Assembly: GCA_965277105.1 (NCBI GenBank)
Contig: OZ255710.1
Location: 1,488,001 to 1,552,000, forward strand
Reading direction: 5' to 3'
Origin: CAXSBA01 sp965277105
GTDB taxonomy: Bacteria; Spirochaetota; UBA12135; COTS27; CAXSBA01
DNA: 64,000 nucleotides
The translations under genes were made by a program, and so were the position numbers. Of this stretch, positions 1 to 9,290 are shown in pieces (within the stretch, counting starts at the first letter, position 1; each line of letters starts with the position of its first letter). Below the pieces are notes generated by a model. That model searched no databases. It was given only the letters and a program-made list of their open reading frames with translations, and was not told the DNA's origin.

Positions 1-77
1 GAACCTTGCTTTTTGTTGTTTCTCGAGACAAAGGGAAACGCTGTGTTATTGACATTTTAGACAAAGAAAAAAGATAA
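1..77 (+). CDS. khpA: KhpA-like KH-domain RNA-binding protein, C-terminal end only
   Basis: The window opens inside a gene whose third frame is open to a TAA at 75-77. The visible tail includes GKRCVIDILD, which resembles the last strand of the small KH protein KhpA (YlqC), where a GKRVxLEIL pattern is common. Position supports this: khpA commonly precedes rimM, trmD and rplS, as here. KhpA binds RNA and affects cell division and envelope growth in Gram-positives. Only about 24 codons are visible, so the call rests on the tail motif and gene order. Confidence 0.6.
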   Translation, partial: TLLFVVSRDKGKRCVIDILDKEKR

Positions 78-133
78 TCCCTTAGAAGAGGGGTAAGTTA
101 TTTTTTTGCAATTTATTTTTTTATCTACTCCCT

Positions 134-607
134 ATGGTGAATTTAGCTAAAATCTTAAAGCCCCACGGTTTAAAAGGAGCCATGAAAATAAATCCTTTCA
201 CTGATAATTTTTCTGCTTTTAAAAAGTACTCTCATTTTTTTATTAATGAAAAAAAATACCAAGTAGAATACTTTAAAGGAGACAACTCTCCTTTAATCGT
301 TAAACTAGAAAATATTGACACTATTGAAGAAGTGATCGCTTTAAAAAATAATTTCCTAAGCCTAGAAAGGAATATGTTAAATGAAAAACCCGGCGAGCTT
401 ATCGAGGATTACCTAGGCTTGGCAGTTTTTAGCGACGAAGGAGAAGCCCTTGGAATAATCAAAGAATGCTACGCTGGTGGCACCCATATGTTTTACCGAA
501 TTATCTCTAAAGAGCAGGAAAATTTATATGTGCCTTGTGAAAAAGACCTTTTCCAAGCAATTGATTTCTCTAAAAAAACCCTTACCCTTAAAGCGGGAGT
601 ACTGTAA
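134..607 (+). CDS. rimM: 16S rRNA processing protein RimM
   Basis: RimM binds the 30S head through protein S19 and assists 16S maturation. The 157-residue protein has the RimM N-terminal barrel starting MVNLAKILKPHGLKGAMKI, where the family signature is G(R/K)(I/V)xxxHGLKG. A C-terminal PRC-barrel-like half holds DYLGLAVF near residue 92 and YVPCEKDLF near residue 132. The length is close to the usual 165-180. The stop TAA shares its last base with the ATG of trmD (TAATG), so the two genes are probably translationally coupled. The order KhpA-RimM-TrmD-L19 is the classic arrangement. Confidence 0.93.
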   Translation: MVNLAKILKPHGLKGAMKINPFTDNFSAFKKYSHFFINEKKYQVEYFKGDNSPLIVKLENIDTIEEVIALKNNFLSLERNMLNEKPGELIEDYLGLAVFSDEGEALGIIKECYAGGTHMFYRIISKEQENLYVPCEKDLFQAIDFSKKTLTLKAGVL

Positions 608-1326
608 TGCATTTTCAAATCATCACCCTTTTCCCCTATTATTTTAATTGCTTTTTTAGAAATGGGCTGATGGCTCGAGCTATCCAAAAAGGGATTATTG
701 ATTACACCATTGTGAATTTAAGAAAATTTGGCGAGGGCGCCCATCAACAAGTAGATGATGTCCCTTTTGGTGGGAAAGGGGGTATGCTCTTAAAAGAAAA
801 AGTTTTGAAAAACAGTAAGAAAAGCTTAAAAAACCATTGGACTATTTTTCTCTCTCCGCAGGGCAAAAAACTTACGGCTGCCTTAGCGAAAGAACTAGCA
901 GAAAAGCCATCACTTACCTTTATCTGCGGGCATTATGAAGGAGTAGATCAAAGGTTTATCGACCAGGAAGTGGACCAAGAAATTTCTATTGGGGACTATG
1001 TGCTTTTTCAAGGAGAAAGTGCGGCTGTGGTTTTAATGGAAGTAATTGCTCGTTATCTAAAAGGATTTTTAGGGAATGCTAATTCCTCTAAAGAAGAGAG
1101 TTTTGAAAATGGCTTACTTGAGCATGATCAGTTCACTCGTCCTTATGATCAGCGAGTGCCAGAAGTACTCGTTTCGGGGCATCATCAAGCTATTAAAAAT
1201 TGGAAAAAAAATAACCAAATTTTTAAAACGTTATTCAATCGCCCTCAGCTGTTTAAAGAGGCCAATCTAAGCGAAGAGGAAGAGCGAATTTTTAAACAAT
1301 ACATTTATAACTTTATAAGGAAATAA
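607..1326 (+). CDS. trmD: tRNA (guanine-N1)-methyltransferase TrmD
   Basis: TrmD methylates G37 of tRNAs next to the anticodon and prevents +1 frameshifting. The 239-residue protein starts MHFQIITLFPYYF, with the family's TLFP motif. It contains VDDVPFGGKGGM near residue 50, CGHYEGVDQR near residue 107, and the trefoil-knot SAM-binding segment IGDYVLFQGESAA near residue 128, where most homologues have GDYVLxGGE. The length is typical (230-250). It begins on the last base of rimM and ends two bases before rplS, so all three are almost certainly one transcript. Confidence 0.95.
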   Translation: MHFQIITLFPYYFNCFFRNGLMARAIQKGIIDYTIVNLRKFGEGAHQQVDDVPFGGKGGMLLKEKVLKNSKKSLKNHWTIFLSPQGKKLTAALAKELAEKPSLTFICGHYEGVDQRFIDQEVDQEISIGDYVLFQGESAAVVLMEVIARYLKGFLGNANSSKEESFENGLLEHDQFTRPYDQRVPEVLVSGHHQAIKNWKKNNQIFKTLFNRPQLFKEANLSEEEERIFKQYIYNFIRK

Positions 1327-1328
1327 AT

Positions 1329-1808
1329 ATGGAAACAATTATCAAAAAAGTAGAAGCAAATTTTTTAAAAGAAAAAATTAACGTCCCTAGAGTAGGGGAT
1401 AACGTTGATATTAAGATAAAAATCAAAGAAGGCGAGAAAGAGAGACTCCAGCTATACTCTGGGCTAGTCATCGCCATTAAAGGTGTGGGGATTAACAAAA
1501 GTATCAAAGTCCGCAAAATAGCTCATGGAGTGGGCGTGGAAAAAACTATCCTTATTCACTCCCCAGCTATCGATAGCATTGAAATAACTCGCGAAGGAAA
1601 ACCAAGAAGGGCAAAGCTCTACTACCTTCGAGGGCGAAAAGGTAAACTGGCCCTTAAAGTAAAAGAAAGAGTGAAAGCGAGAAAAATCTCCGCAAAAAAA
1701 ACCACTAAAAAAAATGAAGAAAACAAGACATCTAAAAAAGAGTCAGTAGAAAAATCAGCAGAAAATCAACCATTAGAAAGTAAAGAAAAAAAAAATGAAA
1801 ACAGTTAA
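1329..1808 (+). CDS. rplS: 50S ribosomal protein L19 with a lysine-rich C-terminal extension
   Basis: L19 sits at the 30S-50S interface. Residues 1-117 match the family core, including RVGDNVDIKIKIKEGEKER near residue 20, VEKTILIHSPAIDSIEI near residue 70 and KPRRAKLYYLRGRKGK near residue 90. The core usually ends near residue 115. Here about 40 further residues follow, almost all Lys, Glu, Ser and Asn, probably a disordered basic or acidic tail. The downstream chaperone-like gene starts inside this tail (ATG at 1795), a 14-bp overlap that suggests coupling. Confidence 0.95.
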   Translation: METIIKKVEANFLKEKINVPRVGDNVDIKIKIKEGEKERLQLYSGLVIAIKGVGINKSIKVRKIAHGVGVEKTILIHSPAIDSIEITREGKPRRAKLYYLRGRKGKLALKVKERVKARKISAKKTTKKNEENKTSKKESVEKSAENQPLESKEKKNENS

Positions 1809-3099
1809 AAAAGTTTTTCTTTTTATTTTTGTTATATTACTTTCTGCTTCTTTTGTTGTTTACCTAGGTGGGGGAACCGACCAGAGTTTAACCCCTACTA
1901 GCCAAGAGGTAGGAAGGATTGGCTCGCATATCATTAAAAATAGTCAAGACGGTAATTTCGCGAGGAATTACCGCAAAGCAGCCCAGAAATACCAAGAGCT
2001 CACTCCCAATTTAGGCGAAGAGCAAGTTTCCCAGTACATTATCCAAGAAGCCTTTTTTGAAACGCTAATTGACTATTTAATTGATAAAGAAAGCGAGCAA
2101 GATAAAATAACTGTTTCCGATGAGCAATTATTAAACGCTATTATCGATAGTCATTTTTCTGGTGATGTAAGGGAGTATCAAAAATACTTGAACGATAATG
2201 GAACTCAAGAACTCAAAAGACTAGAAGAAGGAGCCCGACTACAGGCCCTTAGAAAAATTTATTTAGATAATTTAACTAGGGGGGTTTTGGTCTCAAAGCA
2301 TGATTTACAAGAAAAACTAAAAGTTAGTCAAAAACAAAAAAAAGCCGTAATTGGCATAGTCTTGAAAGACGCTATCTATAAAAGTAGTATGTCTGATGAA
2401 GTGCTGCTAGAATACTTTAAACAAAATATTAGCCGCTACCAAAATGGAGAGAATAATAACTCAGATAACTCAAGTGATGATTCTACTCCAGCCATAAACT
2501 TGAACAGTACTCTTAATCTAACCAATCAAAATAATAGTGAAACAGCTCCCGCTATCCCTTTAAGCGAAGAAGAAATAGCCCAGCAATTTGCCACTAATCA
2601 AGAAAACGTTCGCGAAGACTATTTGATTGAAAATGGGGATAATATAATAGCAAACTTTAAAGAAGATTTAAGCGTTACTATTGAAGGGAGTAATTTAAAA
2701 GGACGAGTAAGTCAAAGAAATTTTTATAATCTATTTACCAATAACGATCAATTTAACCTACAAGTAATTGACAGTAAGTTTTATAATTATTTTAGCCAAG
2801 AAATTTTCGACGAGCAAACTAACTTTCCTTTCATCTCGCAAAGAGATATCATAAAAAAAATGTTTTTAAACCCTACTGGGGAAATTTCAGAAGTTTTTGA
2901 GCAGGGAGAATTTTTCTACGTTGCTTTAAACTACGTGGAATTTGATAACGACCAGGACATTAGTAGTTTTGTGGAAAGTCAATCAGCCAAGCAACTAGAA
3001 GAAGAAATGCGAGGAAGAATTTCTCAGTACTTTTTCAACTACCTCATTAAAAAAAATCAAGAAGAAATTATCCTTTTAGGACAAAAATTAGACTTATAA
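1795..3099 (+). CDS. Membrane-anchored SurA/PpiD-like periplasmic chaperone (putative)
   Basis: The 434-residue protein starts with a basic segment and one hydrophobic stretch (residues 8-26, FLFIFVILLSASFVVYLGG), read as a signal anchor. The rest is hydrophilic and helical, rich in Gln and Glu, resembling the N-terminal helical domain of SurA/PpiD proteins (for example ISQYIIQEAFFETLIDYLI-like text near residues 81-100). A low-complexity Asn/Ser/Asp segment lies near residues 217-255. I do not see a parvulin isomerase domain, so it may be a pure holdase. It overlaps rplS by 14 bp and precedes the DUF115 glycosyltransferase. Family assignment is inferred from architecture. Confidence 0.5.
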   Translation: MKTVKKVFLFIFVILLSASFVVYLGGGTDQSLTPTSQEVGRIGSHIIKNSQDGNFARNYRKAAQKYQELTPNLGEEQVSQYIIQEAFFETLIDYLIDKESEQDKITVSDEQLLNAIIDSHFSGDVREYQKYLNDNGTQELKRLEEGARLQALRKIYLDNLTRGVLVSKHDLQEKLKVSQKQKKAVIGIVLKDAIYKSSMSDEVLLEYFKQNISRYQNGENNNSDNSSDDSTPAINLNSTLNLTNQNNSETAPAIPLSEEEIAQQFATNQENVREDYLIENGDNIIANFKEDLSVTIEGSNLKGRVSQRNFYNLFTNNDQFNLQVIDSKFYNYFSQEIFDEQTNFPFISQRDIIKKMFLNPTGEISEVFEQGEFFYVALNYVEFDNDQDISSFVESQSAKQLEEEMRGRISQYFFNYLIKKNQEEIILLGQKLDL

Positions 3100-3138
3100 T
3101 TCAGCTTATTCTTTGGTAGCTTTTTTAGAGCATTTTTG

Positions 3139-4953
3139 ATGAATAAAAAAGTTACTAAGGAATTTATCCAAAAAAACTTACAACTATTTTCTGCCAGTTC
3201 TCTTTTAAGGATTAATCACTACTTAAAAGAAAATGAACGTTTTAAAATAGAAGTAATTCCCGCTAAAACCGGGCTGCCTATCTTTAGACACCAAGGTGTT
3301 CTTGCTCACTCAAAGTACGATCCTCTTAAAGAAGGAGAAAAAAAATGGCAAAGCCGGAATTACCGAATGCAAAAATCGGTTTTTTATTTATCCGGTGACT
3401 TTCTCTATGAATTAGAAGCTTGGCTAACGAAATGGCAAAAAGACAACTATTCTCAATTAGCTTATTTGAAAACGGTAACGCTTTATTTGTTTTTTCCATT
3501 ATTCCCTTTGTTTTTATCGTTAATTAAAAATAGGGATCTTGATTTTCTAAAGCAGTTTAAATCAATTCAAGTTTATTTCCCTAACAACGTTAATTTCTTT
3601 CTCTTAGATTTAGCAAAAATTAACAGCAAAAATTTTTTTATTATTAATGATAATAAAAATTACCCCGAAAACCAGTTCCTTACTATAATTTTAAATGCCC
3701 TTAACCAAAAACGAAAACAAATAATTAGCCAAAAAAGCACTGAGCTGAATTTTCAAATTCGTTGGCTAAAAAACGCTATTAAAAATATTTACCATACCAC
3801 TAACAGTTACCCTTTTGGTTACCTAGTTAATAGCTTTCCGGGAGAGGAAGCAGTTATTGTGGGAGCCGGGCTATCGCTCTATTACCACTTTAACACGATT
3901 ATTGCTAAAAAAAAATCAGGATATAAAATCATCATTGCCGATACTTGCTTGCCGGCTTTCCTTAGGAACGGGGTAATCCCTGACTTTATTGTCTCCTTAG
4001 ATGGGGGGTATTATAATGCTCTAGATTTTAAAGAAATGAACGAGCACCGAAGAGAACTAACAAATACCATGCTCATTTCCAACTTTATTCTCTACCCTAA
4101 TGTTCTTAATAACTTTCCTGGGACTAAGTGCTTTTTTCACTTCTTTGATAAAAATACTTTAACAGAAAATTTCATCAGCGAGATTTTTAGTTTTTCTGCT
4201 TCTTTTAATAATAATGTCCTTGCTTCTACTAGTGCGATAATCTCTGGCAGTAGTGTCGCCACCATTATGAGTGAAATAGTCGTTAAAATGGGCTTCAAAA
4301 AAGTTAGCATTATAGGTTTAGACTTTAAAGGATTTTTTTTTCAAAACCATCTACCAGCAAGCATGCATTGGGATTTTTATTATAAAAAAGCTAATAGGCT
4401 CACCCCTTTAACCCATCAAGAATTTTTAGAAGTGACGACTTCTCTAGACCAAGAAGAAAAAATGGCCTTGCCCCAATCTCAAAACTATCAAACTAGTGGA
4501 CCCAATCTCAAAAAATATCATAAAGAATTTACCGCTACTCTAACTAAACACCCCGAAGTAATCTGGGAAAATCTTAGCTTTTCTACTATCCCGAAAAACG
4601 CCGTTCATTTTTTCCCATTGACTAAATCAGTCCATAAAAAAACTACGCCTAAAGAAATTTTTAATGACCAAACCCGAGATTTATTCATTAAAAATCACCG
4701 AAATTTATTTAGTAGTTTAAAGGCAAAAATAATTCCTTTTTTACAAAATCCTCATAAAGAGAATTTTAAAATAATAGAAGAGTTTTTTAAAAAAAATATT
4801 TTTCTAGAAAAAATTTTTTCTTTCTCTAAAGAATTTTCTAAAAATCTTTTAAAAACTAACGAAGAAGTAAGGAAAAAAGAAGCTTATCTTCTCCTCAAAA
4901 AAGCAACTATTATCGAACGCTACTTAGAAATCGTGGCTAAAAGAGTTAAATAA
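3139..4953 (+). CDS. DUF115 / Maf-type motility-associated glycosyltransferase family protein
   Basis: The 604-residue cytosolic protein resembles the DUF115 (MAF_flag10, 6-hydroxymethylpterin pyrophosphokinase MptE-like) family. In flagellated bacteria including spirochaetes these are linked to glycosylation of flagellin or other proteins. Family-like features are a central Rossmann-like block with VIVGAGLSLYYHF near residue 245, then ADTCLPAFLRNGVIPDFIVSLD near residue 275, STSAIISGSSVATIMSEI near residue 362, and IIGLDFKGFFFQNHLPAS near residue 398. The ATG at 3139 is chosen over a TTG one codon earlier. The last ~20 codons (TIIERYLEIVAKRVK) recur as fragments at 9204, 10753 and 13577, so this 3' end has been copied into the neighbouring lipoprotein array. 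Target unknown. Confidence 0.75.
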   Translation: MNKKVTKEFIQKNLQLFSASSLLRINHYLKENERFKIEVIPAKTGLPIFRHQGVLAHSKYDPLKEGEKKWQSRNYRMQKSVFYLSGDFLYELEAWLTKWQKDNYSQLAYLKTVTLYLFFPLFPLFLSLIKNRDLDFLKQFKSIQVYFPNNVNFFLLDLAKINSKNFFIINDNKNYPENQFLTIILNALNQKRKQIISQKSTELNFQIRWLKNAIKNIYHTTNSYPFGYLVNSFPGEEAVIVGAGLSLYYHFNTIIAKKKSGYKIIIADTCLPAFLRNGVIPDFIVSLDGGYYNALDFKEMNEHRRELTNTMLISNFILYPNVLNNFPGTKCFFHFFDKNTLTENFISEIFSFSASFNNNVLASTSAIISGSSVATIMSEIVVKMGFKKVSIIGLDFKGFFFQNHLPASMHWDFYYKKANRLTPLTHQEFLEVTTSLDQEEKMALPQSQNYQTSGPNLKKYHKEFTATLTKHPEVIWENLSFSTIPKNAVHFFPLTKSVHKKTTPKEIFNDQTRDLFIKNHRNLFSSLKAKIIPFLQNPHKENFKIIEEFFKKNIFLEKIFSFSKEFSKNLLKTNEEVRKKEAYLLLKKATIIERYLEIVAKRVK

Positions 4954-5065
4954 GCTAAAATAAGTTTCGGGGAACGAATGCTAATAAAATAACGGCAGTA
5001 AGACAGTAGCTACAATGACACCTGTCCTGCGTCCATAGTTCACGGATTATCATTGGGGGCGCATT

Positions 5066-5112
5066 TATGGGAAAGCTTAGATTCTAAAAACCCAAACCTA
5101 AGCGCTCCCATA
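5066..5112 (-). terminator. Hairpin downstream of lipoprotein gene A
   Basis: On the minus strand, 17 bases after the stop of the lipoprotein gene, the arms TATGGGAGCGCTTAG and CTAAGCTTTCCCATA can pair with one mismatch and one G-U pair. The same place after the other three paralogues holds a related hairpin. There is no clear U-tract, so it may be a 3'-end stabiliser or a factor-dependent terminator rather than a classic intrinsic one. Confidence 0.5.
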
Positions 5113-5128
5113 GATAAGTCTTTTCTTG

Positions 5129-6892
5129 CTACTCTTCTTTAGGGACAATCGATATCACAAATACTTGACGGAATTTTCCAACATAGGAGCCGTTAGCAGT
5201 AACTTCTACCCTAAAGGAATAGTCACTTACTGCTAAGCCTGCTTTTACTTTTATTTCTCCATTACTATCCACAGATATCGCAGAATCATTTCCTACTTTC
5301 GGGGTAAATGCAGTAGCATAACTAGCAGTTATTGTGCCTTTTGATGAGTTTTCTTTTTGACTAAATTTCCCAATAACTATACCGTCAGTATAACCCTCTT
5401 CCAAGATAATAGGGGAAGACACATTAATAGTAAAATCATTTTCATCAACAAAAGTTTGATTCGCTTCTACTTTCCCAATAACATTAAGCTCAAAAATATA
5501 TGAGAAAGAGCCCTTATAGTTCCCCGTACCATTAATTACTACTTTAAATTGATTTAATCTACTTTTTATCTCTGATTTAAATGTGATCTCTCCATTCTCG
5601 CTTATCGCAACTTCATCTGGCCCAAGGGGATGAAAATCACCTTTTTGAGCAATAACAAAATCAGCAGTTACTCCTTCCTTAAGAGTAATATTCCCATACC
5701 TATCTCCAACTTGGTATTCTTCTTTGGTTATATAATCATACTTTATTATAAAATCACTTACTTTCATATTAATGGGTTCAATGACTATTTCATAAGTTTC
5801 TTCGATAAAGCCACCAGCGACATATTCCTCAGTACCAGTAATCTTTACAGTAAAATAATGTGTTCCAGCCGGCACTCCTTTATCTATCGTTATCTTCCCC
5901 TCTGCGTCTACGCTTACTGCATCTCCCGCAATGTTTGTGCTAATAGCAAAGTCAGCCGTTACTCCTTCATTGAGCTTAATCTCTCCGTAATTAATCCCCT
6001 CATCGTACCCAAACTCCACTCCAGTTGTTCCTACGGTAAAGGCATACCTATCTTTTACTTTAAAATCTTCTATCACTAGTTTGTAAAAGCCAGTCTGGTA
6101 TTCCCCACTGTAGTTATCAGCACTAAACTTCGCTTTAAACTTATACACCCCAGCAGGCAACCCTTCCGATAAGATGACTTCATCATTTTCTATTCTAACA
6201 TCACCTTCACCAAAAGACTTCCCATCCTCTGCAACAAACTCAACAACTTCAGCATTTAGTGTCCCTTTATAGGCCTGATCACTATAACTAATCTTAAGTA
6301 TACTTTCTTCTGCATAATCAGGTTGTTTAGCTGGAATAGAAACAGAACTAAAAGAAATCTTTGAAGGATCTATATCTTCTTTCCCTTGGTCAGCGACAAT
6401 CTTTAACTTCAACTCTTCTTCATAACTAACACTCTCATCTTCTTCATTATATCCATCCCCACTCAGTATAAAGGAATATTCCCCTTCTTTTAATCCAGCC
6501 CCTATTTCTATATTCCCATCTTTATCTACTGTTATTATTTTTTTCTCAGGGATTGATCCTTCAACGATATTAGCAAAAGGAACATCATCTTTCTTGATAT
6601 CTTTGATGCTATAGTTAGCAAAATCTACAGAACTCCTTACAATTACTCCATAATTAAAAACATCATAACCTACCTCTTTCGTGATTAAACTAGTTGTTAC
6701 ACTAAAATCTTCTTTGGCTATCACCCCCTCACCAGCATTATCTTCATCGCTAATATTAGGGCTTACTGAATCTGATGAATTACCACAACTCACCAAAAAT
6801 AGTAACACTATAATGAATAAATAGCTAATGCTCTTATAAGCTATTAAACTAAATCTATTCCCCCGTCTTTTTTTTTGATTAATTATCTTCAT
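5129..6892 (-). CDS. Repeat-domain lipoprotein A of a local paralogous family
   Basis: A 587-residue exported lipoprotein. The N-terminus is basic, then hydrophobic, ending in the lipobox LFLVSC with the lipidated Cys at 36. The mature part reads as five beta-rich domains of about 90-105 residues, near 63-170, 178-275, 283-372, 377-468 and 480-585. Each tends to open with a (D/N)FxIxxxxxTKExGY-like strand and close with GxYxFxVxxxGxxxYxG followed by a hydrophobic strand. This looks like an Ig/cadherin-like or MBG-like fold, but I cannot name the family. No enzyme motif is seen. It is convergent with the DUF115 gene. It is the most divergent member of the array and has its own upstream sequence. 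Function is unknown; a surface adhesin or antigen is plausible. Confidence 0.7.
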   Translation of the reverse strand: MKIINQKKRRGNRFSLIAYKSISYLFIIVLLFLVSCGNSSDSVSPNISDEDNAGEGVIAKEDFSVTTSLITKEVGYDVFNYGVIVRSSVDFANYSIKDIKKDDVPFANIVEGSIPEKKIITVDKDGNIEIGAGLKEGEYSFILSGDGYNEEDESVSYEEELKLKIVADQGKEDIDPSKISFSSVSIPAKQPDYAEESILKISYSDQAYKGTLNAEVVEFVAEDGKSFGEGDVRIENDEVILSEGLPAGVYKFKAKFSADNYSGEYQTGFYKLVIEDFKVKDRYAFTVGTTGVEFGYDEGINYGEIKLNEGVTADFAISTNIAGDAVSVDAEGKITIDKGVPAGTHYFTVKITGTEEYVAGGFIEETYEIVIEPINMKVSDFIIKYDYITKEEYQVGDRYGNITLKEGVTADFVIAQKGDFHPLGPDEVAISENGEITFKSEIKSRLNQFKVVINGTGNYKGSFSYIFELNVIGKVEANQTFVDENDFTINVSSPIILEEGYTDGIVIGKFSQKENSSKGTITASYATAFTPKVGNDSAISVDSNGEIKVKAGLAVSDYSFRVEVTANGSYVGKFRQVFVISIVPKEE

Positions 6893-7219
6893 AATATATC
6901 CATCCTCCCATATTTATATTCATATATTAGGAATATTTTTAAAAAAATCAATAAAAATATAAAAAAATTCGAAATTAATTAGTAAGTTTTTTTAAAAATC
7001 TTAATCTAACAAAGAATACTTCAACTTTTAAGCAAAATTAAAATTGTAATTAGTGATATTCTGAGAAAAAAGGGGAAATATCTTTTTTATTTTTACTTAC
7101 TCCCCAACTAAAAAATTCCACTCAAATCATGTCCTTTATTAAGAATGGAGTTGTACTTGCGGGGTTCGCTCTTTGGGCTGTCGCTATGTCCTTAGTTAGG
7201 TTTATTTCCCTAAAAACTG
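6893..7219. other. AT-rich spacer upstream of lipoprotein A
   Basis: This stretch separates two lipoprotein genes and has no supported gene. The part next to 6892 should hold the promoter of lipoprotein A, but no convincing -35/-10 pair stands out among the many A/T runs. Unlike the other units, it lacks the copied DUF115 tail. A 40-codon hydrophobic open frame at 7129-7251 is probably chance. Confidence 0.5.
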
Positions 7220-7274
7220 TATGGGAACGCTCATACTCTATCAGGCTCTAAACCTAAACTCAAGCGCTCCCATA
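7220..7274 (-). terminator. Hairpin downstream of lipoprotein gene B
   Basis: Minus-strand arms TATGGGAGCGCT and AGCGTTCCCATA pair with a single G-U wobble, 17 bases past the stop. It has the same position and nearly the same arms as the hairpins at 9391 and 13762. The loop is long (about 30 nt) and there is no strong U-tract. Confidence 0.5.
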
Positions 7275-7290
7275 GATAAGTCTTTTCTTG

Positions 7291-9111
7291 CTACTCTTTT
7301 TTAGGGACAACCGAGAGCCAAAATACTTGACGGAATTTTACAGTAAGTGAGTCATTTTGCTCAGCTTCCACATAAAATTTATAATCACCTACTTTTAAAT
7401 CTTGTTTTATTTGCATCTCTTTAAAAGTAGTTGAAACAGTTATAATATCAGCGCTTTCTATTTTAGGGCTATTGATAACAGTATAAGTAGTTCTGAGTAA
7501 TTGTGGCATTAGTGATAAGTCTTTGGGTCTAAATTTACCAAGAGTTTCATTATCACGATAGCCCTCTTCTAGGATAATGGGGGAAGAAGTATCAAAAGGA
7601 GTAACATTAGTATTGAAGTTAAATTCATTTTCATAAAGCAATTTTGTCCCCTCTGATTGAATAACATTAAGAGTAAACCCAGCTAAAAAAGATGATTCAG
7701 GGCCTTGATCATCAAGAGTAATTCGTACTGTAAAGTAATATTTTCCCTCATCCAACTGCTTTTTTAATGCGATATCCCCATTCTCGCTTACCTCAACTTC
7801 ATCTGCTCCAAGATCATAGATAGAATTTTTCTCTTCAATAGAAAAACTACCCGTTACTCCTTCCCTAAGCGTAATCTTCCAAAAACTCTCATTCAGCTCA
7901 TACCCTTTTTCTCTAGTTATATACTGATAATTTATTGCAAAATTAGTTGTATTTATAGGAGCAGGAATAATTTCTACTACATAGCTTTCTTCAACAGAAC
8001 CACCACGAGCATACTCCCCAGTGCCAGTAATCTTTACCTTAAAAGTATGTATCCCAGAAGGAACTCCTTGGGCTATGGTTATATTCCCTTCTTGGTCTAC
8101 GTTTACTCCCCTTCCCGGTATGTTTTCACTAATAGAAAAGTTAGCCGTCACTCCTTCATTGAGCTCAATCTTCCCGTATTCAACATCGTCTCCAAACATC
8201 GCTTCAGTTCTTTTTGTGCTGAATCTATATCTGCCTTTCACCTCTAATTCTTCTATCTCTAGTTTAAAAAATTCAGTCTGGTATTTTCCGTTGTACTTAT
8301 CACCGCTAAACTCTAGTTTAAATTGATACTCCCCAACCGGTAAATCTTCCGATAAAAAAACAAATTCCTGTTCTATTTTTAATTTACTAGTAAAAGATTC
8401 AAGATCTCGTCCAGCAACATCAACAATTTTAACATTTAGTCCACTCTTATAATTGGGATCAGCATAATTAATTCTAATTATATCTCCTGTTTCATAATTT
8501 TTTTGCCTAAATATAACTATGCGCCCTAGGGCATAACTCCCCCCTGCCTCTTTATAAAGAAAAGAAATCTTCGAGCTATCTATATCTTCTTTTCCTTCGT
8601 CAGGGACGATATCTAGCCTTAGCTCTTTTTCAATTTTACCACTATATCCGTTTTCACTATCTCCTTCAACTAGCAATTTAAAAGAGTACTCTCCCTCTTC
8701 TAATCCAGTTTTTACTTTTATCTGCCAAGAACCATTATCATTAACCACTGTTATTATCTTTTCCTCAGAGTTTGAGTCTGCCACGACATTAGGAAAAGAC
8801 TTTCCGTCTTTCTTGAGATCTTTGATATCAAACTTAAATTGCTTAGCGCTATTCAAGGTAATTGTTCCATAATTGGGATCACTATAGCCAGCCTCTTTGG
8901 TCAGAAAACCAGTTTTTATACGAAAATCATTTTCGGTTATGACATAGGGGTCTTCTCCGTTATTATTCTCTCCGTTAGAACTTACTGGATCTGATGAGCT
9001 ATTGCAGCTCGTCAAAAATAGTAACCCTACTATCAAAAAGCAACTAACGCTTTTACAGGCTACTAAGGCAAACCTTTTACTCCATTTGTTTTTTTGATTA
9101 ATTGTTTTCAT
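7291..9111 (-). CDS. Repeat-domain lipoprotein B of the local paralogous family
   Basis: A 606-residue lipoprotein whose first 44 residues are identical to those of paralogue C at 10618. The lipobox is LFLTSC with Cys36. Five beta-rich domains follow. Domain 3 opens near VKGRYRFSTKRTEA, domain 4 near INTTNFAINYQYITREKGY, and domain 5 near NEFNFNTNVTPFDTSSPII. The segment at 8004-8180 is very similar in DNA to 14544-14720 in paralogue D, suggesting recent duplication or conversion. Only two ATTAT units occur in its upstream region, against ten in front of paralogue C. Probably an outer-membrane surface protein; no function can be assigned. Confidence 0.7.
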   Translation of the reverse strand: MKTINQKNKWSKRFALVACKSVSCFLIVGLLFLTSCNSSSDPVSSNGENNNGEDPYVITENDFRIKTGFLTKEAGYSDPNYGTITLNSAKQFKFDIKDLKKDGKSFPNVVADSNSEEKIITVVNDNGSWQIKVKTGLEEGEYSFKLLVEGDSENGYSGKIEKELRLDIVPDEGKEDIDSSKISFLYKEAGGSYALGRIVIFRQKNYETGDIIRINYADPNYKSGLNVKIVDVAGRDLESFTSKLKIEQEFVFLSEDLPVGEYQFKLEFSGDKYNGKYQTEFFKLEIEELEVKGRYRFSTKRTEAMFGDDVEYGKIELNEGVTANFSISENIPGRGVNVDQEGNITIAQGVPSGIHTFKVKITGTGEYARGGSVEESYVVEIIPAPINTTNFAINYQYITREKGYELNESFWKITLREGVTGSFSIEEKNSIYDLGADEVEVSENGDIALKKQLDEGKYYFTVRITLDDQGPESSFLAGFTLNVIQSEGTKLLYENEFNFNTNVTPFDTSSPIILEEGYRDNETLGKFRPKDLSLMPQLLRTTYTVINSPKIESADIITVSTTFKEMQIKQDLKVGDYKFYVEAEQNDSLTVKFRQVFWLSVVPKKE

Positions 9112-9170
9112 ATTATTATGTTCTCTTATTTTTATAGAATATTATTATTCTTTTAATTAATTTAATATTA

Positions 9171-9184
9171 CATTATATTATATT
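9171..9184. repeat. Short ATTAT tract (two units) upstream of lipoprotein B
   Basis: The flank at 9112-9207 matches the flank at 10619-10756 almost base for base, except that this copy has only about two ATTAT units where the other has ten. The difference between two otherwise near-identical copies is direct evidence that the tract changes length. Confidence 0.7.
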
Positions 9185-9203
9185 TTTTATACTCTTTTCA
9201 AAG

Positions 9204-9290
9204 AAAACAACTATTATCCAGCGCTACTTAGAAAAATGGTGACTAAAAGAGATAGTTAAAAAATTAGCTAAACTAAAATAAGTTTCGGGA
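9204..9290 (+). repeat. Copied 3' tail of the DUF115 glycosyltransferase gene, copy 1
   Basis: The plus strand reads KTTIIQRYLEKW and onward, matching KATIIERYLEIVAKRVK at the end of the DUF115 gene (about 4900-4953), and continues into the same downstream bases (AAAATAAGTTTCGGG). It is not a gene: no start and no upstream coding part are present. It marks one boundary of a duplicated unit made of DUF115 tail, spacer, lipoprotein gene and its upstream region. Confidence 0.8.

Noticed and set aside
7129..7251. 40-codon hydrophobic frame starting MSFIKNGVVLAGFALW
   Set aside because: It runs into the hairpin downstream of lipoprotein B, has no ribosome-binding site and no counterpart in the other spacers; probably chance or a remnant.
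8021..8326. Plus-strand frames opposite lipoproteins A, B and D (5630-6079, 8021-8326, 14551-15009)
   Set aside because: They are shadows of the conserved domain-3/4 coding sequence and repeat because the genes are paralogous, not because they are genes.
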